Shown piece by piece: positions 12,735 to 21,730 of a stretch of DNA of 64,000 nt. A program made the translations under genes and the position numbers. Every line of letters starts with the position of its first letter. Position 1 is the first letter of the stretch. The notes under the pieces were generated by a model that was not told the origin of the DNA, searched no databases, and was given only the letters and a program-made list of their open reading frames with translations. The DNA is taken from NCBI GenBank assembly GCA_944323625.1, contig CALUTD010000010.1, positions 1 through 64,000 on the forward strand. The letters run 5' to 3'. The DNA comes from Candidatus Gastranaerophilales bacterium. GTDB lineage: Bacteria; Cyanobacteriota; Vampirovibrionia; Gastranaerophilales; Gastranaerophilaceae.

Positions 12735-13733
12735 TTATATTGTTGTCATTTCTTTTTTTATTTCATTAAGAGATTCGGGTAAAATCTGTTCAAAAATATC
12801 TACAACAATCGGGTCGAATTGAGTTCCCGAATGTTGTTTAATTACATTTAAAGCTTCAAGAGGCGTTACCTGTTTTCTGTATATTTTAGGTGTTACCATA
12901 GAATCAAATGCATCTGCTACCGCAATAATTCTTGAGCCTATTGGTATTTCATCACCTTTTTTGCCGTAAGGATAACCGTTGCCGTCATAAAATTCATGAT
13001 GGTATCTTATTATTTCCACAACATCTTTTAATTGCTTTATGTCGTCCAAAATCTTTACACTATGATGAACATGTTTCTTTATTTCTGTATATTCATCAGG
13101 AGTTAGCTGTTCCACTTTTGCAAGAATATCATCCGAAACACCAATCATTCCTATATCATGCAAGAGTCCTGCCAGTTCAATTTTTCCTGTTGTTGCTTCG
13201 CTTAAATGGAGTGCTTTCGCCATTTTTACCGAATAAAAAGTTACTCTTCTGCTTCTGCCTAATGTATATGCATCTTTTGAATCCAAAGCTTCCACAATTG
13301 CAGTTATCGTGCCTGCTAAAAGTTCTTTTAAATCATTAACCAATCTGCTGTTGTCATTTTTTAGCTGCCAGTATTCAAGTGCATTTTCAACTATAAGCAA
13401 AAGTTCATCCGGACTGTAAGGCTTTTTTATATATCTGTATATTTTAGCGTAGTTTATAGCATCAATTAATATACCAGCATCTGAATATGCCGTAACTAAA
13501 AGTCTCATGCAATTCGGCGAAATTTCATAACAGCGTTTAAGAAATTCAACCCCGTCCATTTCGGGCATTTTATGGTCAGACAAAATACAGTTAAAATCTT
13601 CACCTTTTAATATATCAAGAGCTGCTAAAGGTGATGTTGATTTAACTATATCATACTTTCCTCTTAAAGTACGGTATAATAAAGCAAGGTTATCAGGTTC
13701 ATCATCTACTATCAGTATTTTGTATTTATCCAT
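12735..13733 (-). CDS. Response regulator with HD-GYP c-di-GMP phosphodiesterase domain
   Basis: A receiver domain (residues 1-120; acidic pocket DDE near 11, phosphoacceptor Asp in CILSDHKMPEMDG, Lys in YIKKPYSPDE) is joined to an HD-GYP domain. That domain has LLHDIGMIG, KKHVHHS, HHEFYDGNGYP and ADAFDSM, the full metal-ligand and GYP signature. It is predicted to hydrolyse c-di-GMP when phosphorylated. Its first 8 bases overlap the end of the histidine kinase gene, so the two form a cognate two-component pair. The opposing GGDEF enzyme is encoded 5.4 kb downstream. Confidence 0.94.
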   Translation of the reverse strand: MDKYKILIVDDEPDNLALLYRTLRGKYDIVKSTSPLAALDILKGEDFNCILSDHKMPEMDGVEFLKRCYEISPNCMRLLVTAYSDAGILIDAINYAKIYRYIKKPYSPDELLLIVENALEYWQLKNDNSRLVNDLKELLAGTITAIVEALDSKDAYTLGRSRRVTFYSVKMAKALHLSEATTGKIELAGLLHDIGMIGVSDDILAKVEQLTPDEYTEIKKHVHHSVKILDDIKQLKDVVEIIRYHHEFYDGNGYPYGKKGDEIPIGSRIIAVADAFDSMVTPKIYRKQVTPLEALNVIKQHSGTQFDPIVVDIFEQILPESLNEIKKEMTTI

Positions 13734-15372
13734 TATTGCCTCCGGCTGTTAAACTTGCATTCATATTTTCTCTATCTATATTAATAGGAAGTGTTATTAT
13801 AAATTTAGTGCCCACATTTGGTGTAGATTCAACCCTGATATCTCCCTGATGATTTTTTATAATTTTATAAGTTATTGACATACCGAGCCCTGTTCCTTGT
13901 CCTACAGGCTTTGTGGTAAAAAACGGATTAAATACTTTTCTTGCCGTTTCTTCATCCATTCCTATTCCGTTATCTTCTATTTCAATAATAAGTGTTTTAT
14001 TTTTATCATCGGGTTTCAATCTTATCCAAATATCGCCTTTATCTTTTATAGCGCCGGCAGCATTATCAAGTATATTCATAAATACCTGATTTAACTGACC
14101 GCCGTATGCTTCTATTGTGGGAATGTTATCTGCATATTCTTTATGTATTTCGGCTTTATTTTTCAATTTATTATGAAGAATATTTAATGTCATATCTATT
14201 TCATGCGGAATATCTGCATCTGTAATTGCCACTTCTTCCATTCTTGAGAAGCTCTTTAAATCCTGAATAATATTCTTAGCTCTTTCGGCACCTTCTTTAC
14301 AGCTTCTTATTAAATCAGGCATATCAGACTTTAAAAATTCATAGTCAATTTCTTCTTTAAATTTGACAACATCATTTTTTTCTTCTTCTTTTAATGAAGG
14401 CTCATATACCGTATATTTTTCGATAACATCAATCAAATCTTTTGAATAGTTTCCAAGGTGTGTCATATTTCCGTATATAAAGTTAATAGGATTATTGATT
14501 TCATGCATAATTCCGGCAACGAGTTCACCTAAAGACTTCATTTTCTCGGAGTGAACCATCATTGCCTGAGTATTTTGAAGCTCTGCGTATGCATTTTTCA
14601 GTTCCTTTGTTCTGTCCTGAACTTTTACCTCCAGTGAAGAATATAATCTTTGCAGCGCATTCGCCATTATATTATATGCTTGAACAAGTCTGTTTATTTC
14701 GTTATATTTTGTATATTCAAGCCTTGCGGATAAATCTCCTTTGGCTATTTGTGATACGGTTTTTTCCATTGTTAATAGCGGCTTTGATATACTTCGAGCC
14801 AAAATAAACGAAATTAATACACAGGCCGCCATTATTATACTGAAAAATATTTTCATAAAATTGGTCATATTTTTCAGGAAAAGGCCGTTTCCTTCCGGAA
14901 TAAGCAAAAATATATTATTGTTGAATTTATTTATATATATAGTCCTATATGCATCTATATTAAGATCAGGTACATATGTAAGTTTTAAACTACCGTAATT
15001 ATCAGGAATTTTATATATATATTTTGTTCCTTTCGGGAGGGAAGAATATAATTCTTTACCGTTTTCATCGGTTATAAGTATATGTTTAACTTTAATATCA
15101 TCCATTAAAATAGCGTTAAGGTTATCTTTTATTACAGCATAATCCTTTTTGGATAAATCAATATTAAATGTTTGAATATTGGAAAAAAACTCTGATGACA
15201 GGTTATATTGAACATCCCTTATGCTGTCTCTTGTATATACATACATAAAAAACTCAACTATACTTACCAATAATATAATTGCAACCATTATTGTAAGCAT
15301 TATGGTATTATTATTTTTTAATGAAAATGCCGCTTTTGAGAATTTTTTCTTTTTTTTGACTTTTTTACCCAC
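13726..15372 (-). CDS. Membrane sensor histidine kinase
   Basis: A 548-residue kinase. It has a Lys-rich N-terminus, a first membrane helix (about 24-46), a periplasmic sensor of about 125 residues, a second helix (about 172-193) and HAMP (to about 245). A coiled coil with DRTKELKNAYAELQNTQA follows. The H-box is GIMHEINNPINF, the N-box NQVFMNILDNAAGAI and the G-boxes EDNGIGM and GTGLGMSI, so the catalytic core is intact. It overlaps the HD-GYP response regulator, its likely phosphotransfer partner. The signal is unknown. Confidence 0.94.
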   Translation of the reverse strand: MGKKVKKKKKFSKAAFSLKNNNTIMLTIMVAIILLVSIVEFFMYVYTRDSIRDVQYNLSSEFFSNIQTFNIDLSKKDYAVIKDNLNAILMDDIKVKHILITDENGKELYSSLPKGTKYIYKIPDNYGSLKLTYVPDLNIDAYRTIYINKFNNNIFLLIPEGNGLFLKNMTNFMKIFFSIIMAACVLISFILARSISKPLLTMEKTVSQIAKGDLSARLEYTKYNEINRLVQAYNIMANALQRLYSSLEVKVQDRTKELKNAYAELQNTQAMMVHSEKMKSLGELVAGIMHEINNPINFIYGNMTHLGNYSKDLIDVIEKYTVYEPSLKEEEKNDVVKFKEEIDYEFLKSDMPDLIRSCKEGAERAKNIIQDLKSFSRMEEVAITDADIPHEIDMTLNILHNKLKNKAEIHKEYADNIPTIEAYGGQLNQVFMNILDNAAGAIKDKGDIWIRLKPDDKNKTLIIEIEDNGIGMDEETARKVFNPFFTTKPVGQGTGLGMSITYKIIKNHQGDIRVESTPNVGTKFIITLPINIDRENMNASLTAGGNNG

Positions 15373-15444
15373 TGCTCTTCTTCCTGTATTATATTTGAAT
15401 CTAATATTTATTTAACACTATATCTCAAGCTTTTACAAGTTTTT

Positions 15445-18051
15445 TTATTGATTTACTTTATTTGGACCAACTATTGTGTATACATAGGGTTTATTAAAGT
15501 ATTTATTTGCAGTTTTTATTATATCCCTTACAGTAATTGAATTTATAAGTTCAGGGTATTTATCCAAAAATTCGTAAGAACGTCCTGAAATTTCCAAAGC
15601 ATTAATTACTGATGCTTTGTCCATATTTGTTTCCATCGATAATACAAAATTACCAAGCAATTTATCTTTTGCTTCAGAGAGTTCTTTTTCCGTAACAAAT
15701 TCCTTTTTAAGTTTTTCTATTTCATTAAACATTCCTGTTGTTGCCTGATTTACATTTTGAGGATTTGTAGCAATGTATAAAGCAAATGCTCCCTTATTAA
15801 CATTGGCGGAGAAACTTGACCCTACCTGATAAGCAAGCCCTTGTTCGTCTCGCAGATTTGTAAATAATCTTGAACTCATACCGGAGCCGAGTATTGCATC
15901 AATTAACTGCAAAGATGCCCAGTCTTTTTCATTTGTAACACCGTCAGTAAGCCAACCAATAAGTATCCATGATGCTTGAGCATCTTTATTGATATTTATT
16001 GTTTTATTTTGTATAAGGGGTTTAAATTTGCAGCTGTAATCAGTTAAATTTATTTTTGGTGAAGATGAACTTTCAAGTATTTCGGAAAAATAATTTATGA
16101 ATTCCTGTTCATCAACATTTCCGTTTATTGAAATTACAACATTTTTAGCATCGAACAAATTATTATAATATTCAAGAACATCATCTCTTTGAATACTAGC
16201 TATAGTTGTTTCCAATACTTTTCCCGTATTCCCGTACGGAGTCCCCTGCCACAGTGCTGTTTTAAATTCGTCAAATGCAAGAGCCTGCGGTGTATTATTT
16301 CTGTTTTTTATTAAAACCATCTTATCGGATTTGACTCTTTCGACGTCAAACGCATCCAAAGAAGCGTTTAAAGCAATTTCTTCAAATATATCAAGTGCTA
16401 AATCTTTTTCATTTTTTGTAAATTTTGCGGATATACCGAATGAATCTCCGTTAACAGAAGGAGATATTCTTATTCCGTTTTCTTCCAAAAGCTGTGAAAG
16501 TTCTTGTGTTTTATACTTGTGAGTTCCCTTCATCATCGTTTCTGCGGTAATTGAAGCTATTCCCGGTATTTTCTCAATGCTGTTTCCGCCTCTTGATGAC
16601 ATTTCAAGCGCTATTATATCATTTGAAGGATTTTTAGTTATTAACAGTATTGCTCCATTTTCAAGCTGATATTTTGTTGTATTATTTTTTGTGCTAATTA
16701 CGGAAGTTGTATAGTTTTTTTTCTCTTTTGGTTGTATAGCCGGTTTAGTGCTTTTCTCAGGCAAAATTAAAGATATTACGGCTGTATTTACATCAAGATA
16801 ATTTTTGGCAACTCTTTTTAAATCATCAATTGTTACTTTTTTTATATTATCCAAATAATTTTTATAGTAATCGGTATTATCAGTTAAAGTAACAGTGTAG
16901 CCTATTTCACCCGCTATATTTGAAACGGATTCTCTTGCATAGTATGTGTCTCTTTCTATTATATTTTTGGCTTTTTGAAGTTCTTCTAAAGTTATTTCAT
17001 TCTTGCGCAGTTTTTCAACTTCGCTAAAAATAGCACTCTTTAAGCGTTCGATATCTTCAGTAACATAATTTGCATATATGTAAAACAAAGAATCATCTTT
17101 CATTGAAGAATGAGAAGCCGAAATTGAGTGAACAAGTTGCTTTTGTTCTTTTAAACTTTTATAGAGTCTTGAAGACTTTCCGTTACCCAATATTACAGCT
17201 AAAACATCCAATGCATAAGAATCCTTATTGCTTATTGGATGGCAGCCTTTGAAACCTACAAGTATATATCCCGTTTCCACTTTCATATCAATTTTATTTT
17301 CAATTTCATTTGAAGGTTTTTTATCCATTTTATATATAGGTAGAGATTTTTGCTGCTCTATATTTAATGGTTTATTAAATTTTTCTTTAACCGCATTTAA
17401 TGCCTGTTGTGTATCAACATCCCCTATAATTACCGTTGTCATATTTTCGGGTGTATACCATTTATTATAAAAATCAAGAATTTGTTCCCTTGAAATAGTT
17501 TCTATAACTTCTTTTGTTCCGATAACATCACGTTTATAAGGATGATTTTTGTAAAATCCTTTTACTAAATTTTTATATAACATGTTTGACGGATTATCGT
17601 TATTTTTAGAAATTTCTTCTATGACTACTTTTCTTTCTTTCTCAAGTTCTTTTCTAGGGATTAAAGGATTCAAGAGCATGTCAGAGTGCAAATCAAGTGC
17701 CAAATCAAAATATTTTGAAGGAATCAAAATATAATAATGAGTGAAATCCTTACTGGTCGCAGCATTCGTAACAGCGCCTTTTGATTCCAAAATACTGTCA
17801 AATTCTTTAGCGGGATGTTTTTGAGTTCCCTTAAAAAATAAATGTTCAAGGAAGTGCGCCACACCGTTATTTTCATCAGTTTCATTTATTGAACCCGTTT
17901 TAATCCAAGTATCAATTATTACTATCGGATTATCATGCATTTCTTGTATAACAACCGTTTGGTTATTATCCAGCTTAAATGTAGAAAAATCCGCACCAAA
18001 CGAAACAACACCTATAAAAAAGATAATAGCCAATAAAATTATTTTTTTCAT
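15445..18051 (-). CDS. M16 family zinc peptidase, fused tandem form, secreted
   Basis: An 868-residue pitrilysin/processing-peptidase-like protein with a signal peptide (residues 1-19, cleavage near FGA). The N-terminal half carries the inverted zinc motif HFLEH near residue 66, with a downstream Glu in VIEEISKNND, so it should be catalytic. The C-terminal half starts near residue 450 and has the same fold, but TAETM replaces HxxEH; it keeps the substrate-side motif GSGMSSRLFTNLRDEQGLAY. The fusion of an active and an inactive half is typical of the family. The start has a GGGGATGTT Shine-Dalgarno. It heads the minus-strand run. Confidence 0.93.
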   Translation of the reverse strand: MKKIILLAIIFFIGVVSFGADFSTFKLDNNQTVVIQEMHDNPIVIIDTWIKTGSINETDENNGVAHFLEHLFFKGTQKHPAKEFDSILESKGAVTNAATSKDFTHYYILIPSKYFDLALDLHSDMLLNPLIPRKELEKERKVVIEEISKNNDNPSNMLYKNLVKGFYKNHPYKRDVIGTKEVIETISREQILDFYNKWYTPENMTTVIIGDVDTQQALNAVKEKFNKPLNIEQQKSLPIYKMDKKPSNEIENKIDMKVETGYILVGFKGCHPISNKDSYALDVLAVILGNGKSSRLYKSLKEQKQLVHSISASHSSMKDDSLFYIYANYVTEDIERLKSAIFSEVEKLRKNEITLEELQKAKNIIERDTYYARESVSNIAGEIGYTVTLTDNTDYYKNYLDNIKKVTIDDLKRVAKNYLDVNTAVISLILPEKSTKPAIQPKEKKNYTTSVISTKNNTTKYQLENGAILLITKNPSNDIIALEMSSRGGNSIEKIPGIASITAETMMKGTHKYKTQELSQLLEENGIRISPSVNGDSFGISAKFTKNEKDLALDIFEEIALNASLDAFDVERVKSDKMVLIKNRNNTPQALAFDEFKTALWQGTPYGNTGKVLETTIASIQRDDVLEYYNNLFDAKNVVISINGNVDEQEFINYFSEILESSSSPKINLTDYSCKFKPLIQNKTININKDAQASWILIGWLTDGVTNEKDWASLQLIDAILGSGMSSRLFTNLRDEQGLAYQVGSSFSANVNKGAFALYIATNPQNVNQATTGMFNEIEKLKKEFVTEKELSEAKDKLLGNFVLSMETNMDKASVINALEISGRSYEFLDKYPELINSITVRDIIKTANKYFNKPYVYTIVGPNKVNQ

Positions 18052-18138
18052 ATAACATCCCCTGATTTTTATCCCCAGTTAAATTACATTATACACTATA
18101 TTTTATTTTTAGTAGTATTCGTTAATTGTTTAATTTTT

Positions 18139-18405
18139 TTGCTTATAAAATTGAATAGTAGAACCAAAAGTGACACAGAAAAATTGATGACACAACTGCA
18201 ACAGGCTGTGAACATAATGTTGATGCAAGAAAAAGTTTTTTGTTTTTATATTAGAGGTTATGGTCCGACATACGACCTTGAAGTTAATAAACCAAGAATA
18301 CAACTTTTGCAAAGATGTAAAACTTCATCACGTCGTGGCTACTGTACAACACTTATATAATATGATGGTTGGGAGTTTAAAGACGATTACCCTTACAAAA
18401 TTTAA
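18139..18405 (+). pseudogene. Decayed pilin-like gene remnant with in-frame stop
   Basis: One frame reads ...LLQRCKTSSRRGYCTTLI, then a TAA stop at 18358-18360, then YDGWEFKDDYPYKI and a second stop at 18403-18405. The tail is the C-terminal signature shared with the intact pilin-like proteins here (DGWEFKNDYP at 48659, DGWEIKDDYP at 34838). A CAA-to-TAA change would explain the first stop. The N-terminal FTLAEV helix is missing; only a weak KLMTQLQQAV resembles the region after it. The true left boundary is uncertain. The 85 bases before it, back to 18052, show nothing recognisable. Confidence 0.65.
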
Positions 18406-18446
18406 CTTCTCAATTCTTCTCTCATTATGTAATAATAATTAAAAAA

Positions 18447-18487
18447 CAAAAAAAAGAACCGCTTTTAATAAGCTGTTCTTTTTTTGA
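18447..18487 (-). terminator. Terminator downstream of rpsO
   Basis: On the minus strand AAAAAAAGAACAGCTTATT pairs with the matching GCGGTTCTTTTTTTT side, giving a stem bordered by A and T runs. It lies just past the rpsO stop. The pilin remnant reads toward it from the other side. Confidence 0.7.
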
Positions 18488-18493
18488 TAAAAT

Positions 18494-18769
18494 TTATTTT
18501 GTTTCTCTTATATTTAAAGCTTTTATCAGTCTTCTATAATCTTCAAGATTTCTATCTTTCAAGTATGCTAAAAGTCTTTTTCTTTTACCTACCATCATAA
18601 TAAGACCGCGTCTGCCTTGAAAATCTTTAGGATTAGATTTTAAATGTTCCGTAAGTTCAGAAATTTTTTCTGTTAACAAAGCAACTTGCGTATCAACGCT
18701 GCCTGTGTCTTGTGAATTTTTTCCGTATTTTTCTATAATTGTTGATTTGTTTTTTAAGTTAATTGCCAT
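18494..18769 (-). CDS. rpsO: 30S ribosomal protein S15
   Basis: A 91-residue S15, which binds the central domain of 16S rRNA early in 30S assembly. The family pattern is clear: DTGSVDTQVALLTEKISELTEHLK, then HPKD-like NPKDFQGRRGL, then GKRKRLLAYLKDRNLEDYRRLI. The start follows AAAGGAATT. The gene has its own terminator and stands apart from other ribosomal genes, as is usual for rpsO. Confidence 0.97.
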   Translation of the reverse strand: MAINLKNKSTIIEKYGKNSQDTGSVDTQVALLTEKISELTEHLKSNPKDFQGRRGLIMMVGKRKRLLAYLKDRNLEDYRRLIKALNIRETK

Positions 18770-18865
18770 TTTTAATTCCTTTGTTTTTTGTCAGTGACTC
18801 ATTCGGTGGGTAAGTCTTATTCAATAAATAGATAATAACATTTCAAAAATAAAATGCAATCAGTA
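18770..18865 (-). promoter_or_regulatory. rpsO promoter and leader
   Basis: On the minus strand a candidate promoter TTGCAT, 16 bases, TATTAT precedes a leader of about 50 bases. The leader contains GACTTACCCACC followed by GAATGAGTC, which can close a small hairpin (GACT/AGTC). S15 often represses its own translation through leader structures, so this is a candidate site. The 10-mer CTTACCCACC recurs on the same strand inside the nearby 6S-like RNA. Confidence 0.35.
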
Positions 18866-19048
18866 ATTATCAGGTTTTTAATTTTTCTTAAAAATTTCTA
18901 GAATTAAAGAAAAAATAAATGTGCATCTTTACAATCCTAAAAATTTAAATGTACAGGTAAAAGATTCATTTATTTTTGGTAATTAATCTTAGTGCTGTTA
19001 AAATGTCCGAACAATTTATTTGGCTAATCTATCAAAATGACAACCTAG

Positions 19049-19213
19049 AAAAGCCCTATATGAATATGATTTTGTTACCTGTGAATGCTCCACAGGTGGG
19101 TAAGCGCCTTAACAAATCCGTTTCCTGCTTCAAGGCAGGTCTACTGCATTGTTATAGAGTCCTCTTTCCCTATTAATCAAGATGTAGGAACAAAATAAAT
19201 ACCCATATAGAGC
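19049..19213 (-). ncRNA. ssrS: Structured small RNA, probable 6S RNA
   Basis: About 165 nt on the minus strand with a 6S-like architecture. The ends GCTCTATATGGGTAT and ATATTCATATAGGGC pair over about 15 bp, and a second block TTTTGTT/AACAAAA follows after a small internal loop. A large central bubble comes next, then an apical arm (TAACAA/TTGTTA, capped by CCTGC-CTTGAA-GCAGG). A small hairpin CCTGTG...CACAGG sits on the 3' side of the bubble. A TATAAT lies 6 bases before the start and TTTT follows the closing stem. The structure is strongly supported. The name 6S rests on architecture and length, not on a database match. Confidence 0.6.
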
Positions 19214-19219
19214 ATTTAT

Positions 19220-19225
19220 ATTATA
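19220..19225 (-). promoter_or_regulatory. -10 box of the 6S-like RNA
   Basis: A perfect TATAAT on the minus strand places the start at about 19213, exactly at the first base of the closing stem. No good -35 is visible. Confidence 0.5.
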
Positions 19226-19291
19226 ACACTCATTTTATTAAATTTCATTACCCGATTTATTATTTTTAACCGGTTCTGTTATAATTACATT

Positions 19292-20236
19292 ATGAAAAAT
19301 TTTTTTAAGGACAGTTTATTAATATTCTTTGTTTTGGTTGTAATGTTTTTTATAAGCGATTTACCTTCATTTTCGCGTACTTTAAAATTCGTTCAACTTT
19401 CTGATATTCATTATTCTCTTGTTAAAGAAGATAATAACTACAAACTGTTATCAAAATCAAGACCGCTTTTAAAAGATGCTATATCCCAAATTAATAATAA
19501 AAAAAATATTGATTTTGTTATGATTACCGGAGATGGAATCGATAAACCTAATAAAGATTCTCTTCTTGCTCTAACGGCAGAATTAAATACACTTAATTAT
19601 CCCTGGTATTATGTTTTAGGGAATCATGACACAACTTGTGACGGGTTTCTTAAAAAAGATAAATTTGTAGAAATCCTAAAAGATACAAATCCAAATTATA
19701 AATTTGATTCGACATATTATACTTTTAAACCTAAAAAAGGTTATCGGGTTATTGTTCTAGACGGTGCAAAAAATAAGGGAATTTCGTCACATGGAGTCAT
19801 ACCTGATGAAGAATTAAACTGGCTTGATGAAGTTCTTTCAAAATCAAAAGATGATGTTGTGCTTATTTTTATACATTTTCCGGTTTTACCGCCTTACGAT
19901 TCAAAAAATCATGACATTATTAATGCTAACGATTTAAAAACAGTGTTAAGTAAATATAAAATGCCAATAGCGCTTTTTTCCGGACATTACCATGCAGCAA
20001 AAATTACCAAAAGAGGTAACATAGTTCATATTTCCTCTCCGGCGCTGGCTTATTATCCTAATTCTTTTCGAATTATAGAAATTGAAAACAGAAAAAAACA
20101 AGCTATTTTTAAGTTTGATTTTGTTGAAACAGGACTTAAAGATATACAGGCAAAAACAAAAATACTGACTTTGGGCGGGGCAAGATATTATGGGAAACCT
20201 GAAGACAGAAACACAACAATTATTTTGGATAAATAA
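19292..20236 (+). CDS. Secreted metallophosphoesterase
   Basis: A 314-residue calcineurin-like phosphoesterase with an N-terminal signal or anchor helix (about residues 8-25). The dinuclear metal motifs are in order: SDIHYS, GDGID, GNHDTTCDG, HFPVL and GHYHAAK. Such enzymes hydrolyse phosphomonoesters or diesters outside the cytoplasm. The substrate cannot be read from sequence. The following MBL gene starts 10 bases after its stop, suggesting an operon. Confidence 0.9.
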   Translation: MKNFFKDSLLIFFVLVVMFFISDLPSFSRTLKFVQLSDIHYSLVKEDNNYKLLSKSRPLLKDAISQINNKKNIDFVMITGDGIDKPNKDSLLALTAELNTLNYPWYYVLGNHDTTCDGFLKKDKFVEILKDTNPNYKFDSTYYTFKPKKGYRVIVLDGAKNKGISSHGVIPDEELNWLDEVLSKSKDDVVLIFIHFPVLPPYDSKNHDIINANDLKTVLSKYKMPIALFSGHYHAAKITKRGNIVHISSPALAYYPNSFRIIEIENRKKQAIFKFDFVETGLKDIQAKTKILTLGGARYYGKPEDRNTTIILDK

Positions 20237-20246
20237 AGAGATTAAT

Positions 20247-21185
20247 ATGAAAAAAGACAACTTTAAAGTTAAATTTTGGGGAGTCAGAGGCTCATACCCG
20301 GTTGCAGACAGTGATTTCCTCAAATACGGTGGTAATACTTCATGTATAGAAGTTAATGTTAATAATCACAAAATAATTCTTGATGCGGGAACGGGTATTA
20401 TTCCTCTTGGCGACAAAATTTTTCAGGAACATATTTCTTCTGCCGATAATGTTTTTGACAGAACACCCGTAAATGTTACTCTGTTATTGAGCCATATTCA
20501 TCAGGATCATATTCAGGGATTAAACTTTTTTAAACCCGCAAATATTCTCACAACTAAGCTTTCTCTTTTCGGATACAGCGGGTATAATGAACCTTTAAAT
20601 AATTCGCTTGCAGAGTTAGTATATGGAAAATCATTTCCGGTTAAATTATATGATATTACATCTGATTATAATATTTATGATTTATCGGAATCAGAAATTA
20701 TAATTTTAGATAACAAAGATAATAAACCTAATGTTAAAAGAATTTTAGAAGTAAATGATATTAAGCCCGAAAAAGATGAAGTAATAATATCTGTATTAAA
20801 ATCCAATTCTCATCCTAATTTTGGTGTTATGTGTTTTAAAATATCTTATAAGAATAAGTCTATTGTATATGCAACAGATACGGAATGTTTTTATGGGGGC
20901 TCCAAAAAGCTTGAAATGTTTGCAAAAGATACGGATTTATTGATACATGACAGTCAATATACAACGGAAGATTACCTTTCAAATGCTGCTCCAAAACAAG
21001 GATTCGGGCATTCTACATTTGATATGGCCTTAAACACTGCAAATTCGGCAAAGGCAAAAAAGCTTGCATTTTTCCACTTTGACCCTTCTTATAATGATGA
21101 AAAATTGACAAATATTGAAACTATCTTTAAAAATAAAAATAAGAACTGTTTTCTTGCTAAAGAAGGTATGGAAATTTGTATTTAA
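20247..21185 (+). CDS. MBL-fold metallohydrolase
   Basis: A 312-residue metallo-beta-lactamase-fold protein with VKFWGVRGSYP at the N-terminus, GGNTSCIEV, and the zinc motif SHIHQDHIQGL (HxHxDH). Later come ATDTECFYGG, HDSQYT and the final HFDPSY. This arrangement resembles RNase Z/phosphodiesterase-like members whose activity toward cyclic nucleotides or RNA varies. I chose the ATG at 20247, after AAAGAG, rather than an in-frame ATG at 20190 inside the previous gene, because conserved sequence begins at MKKDNFKVKFWG. No signal peptide. Confidence 0.88.
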   Translation: MKKDNFKVKFWGVRGSYPVADSDFLKYGGNTSCIEVNVNNHKIILDAGTGIIPLGDKIFQEHISSADNVFDRTPVNVTLLLSHIHQDHIQGLNFFKPANILTTKLSLFGYSGYNEPLNNSLAELVYGKSFPVKLYDITSDYNIYDLSESEIIILDNKDNKPNVKRILEVNDIKPEKDEVIISVLKSNSHPNFGVMCFKISYKNKSIVYATDTECFYGGSKKLEMFAKDTDLLIHDSQYTTEDYLSNAAPKQGFGHSTFDMALNTANSAKAKKLAFFHFDPSYNDEKLTNIETIFKNKNKNCFLAKEGMEICI

Positions 21186-21730
21186 AAAAAATATTATTAC
21201 TTCTTATATTTTTTATTTTTATTTCAACATCCGCATATGGTGTTCAGACAATGGATGCCAAAAAAAACGCATATATTCATAACAATAAAGGTTTAATGTA
21301 TCTTCAAGATAAATACTACTTTGGAGCTATAAAAGAGTTTCAAATTGCTATTGATTTGAATCCTAATACGCAGGCTAGTTCGGTTTTTTACACGAACCTG
21401 GGTAATACATATGAGGCTATAGGGTATTACGATTTAGCTCAAAATTGTTTTGAAAAGGCTTTGAGTTTGAATGTTCTATATTTTGATTATTATTTAAAAC
21501 TTGCAGAAAATTATAAGAAACAAAATATTATCGATGAAAAACTAACCGAATTTCAGAATAAAGAATATTATCCGCTCAATGACATTATGATAGGTCTTTT
21601 ATATATTCAAAAAGGGTATGTTACAACAGGAATAACAATACTTGATGATTTCTGTAATAAAGAAGAAAACCTTATTATTACAGAGGGAGTCAGAAATTAT
21701 ATAGACAAACTTGTTAAAGAAAAATTATGA
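21176..21730 (+). CDS. Exported TPR protein
   Basis: A 184-residue protein with a signal peptide (residues 1-22, ending SAYG) and two or three TPR units (NNKGLMYLQDKYYFGAIKEF, NLGNTYEAIGYYDLAQNCFEKAL). The signal peptide requires the TTG start at 21176, which has AGAAGG upstream and overlaps the MBL gene by 10 bases. The 3' end overlaps the convergent PHP gene by 34 bases. It is probably a periplasmic scaffold; the partner is unknown. Confidence 0.78.
   Translation: MYLKKILLLLIFFIFISTSAYGVQTMDAKKNAYIHNNKGLMYLQDKYYFGAIKEFQIAIDLNPNTQASSVFYTNLGNTYEAIGYYDLAQNCFEKALSLNVLYFDYYLKLAENYKKQNIIDEKLTEFQNKEYYPLNDIMIGLLYIQKGYVTTGITILDDFCNKEENLIITEGVRNYIDKLVKEKL

Noticed and set aside
18976-19176. A 66-codon open frame between rpsO and the metallophosphoesterase
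   Set aside because: It runs antisense through the 6S-like RNA, has no convincing ribosome site and no recognisable features.
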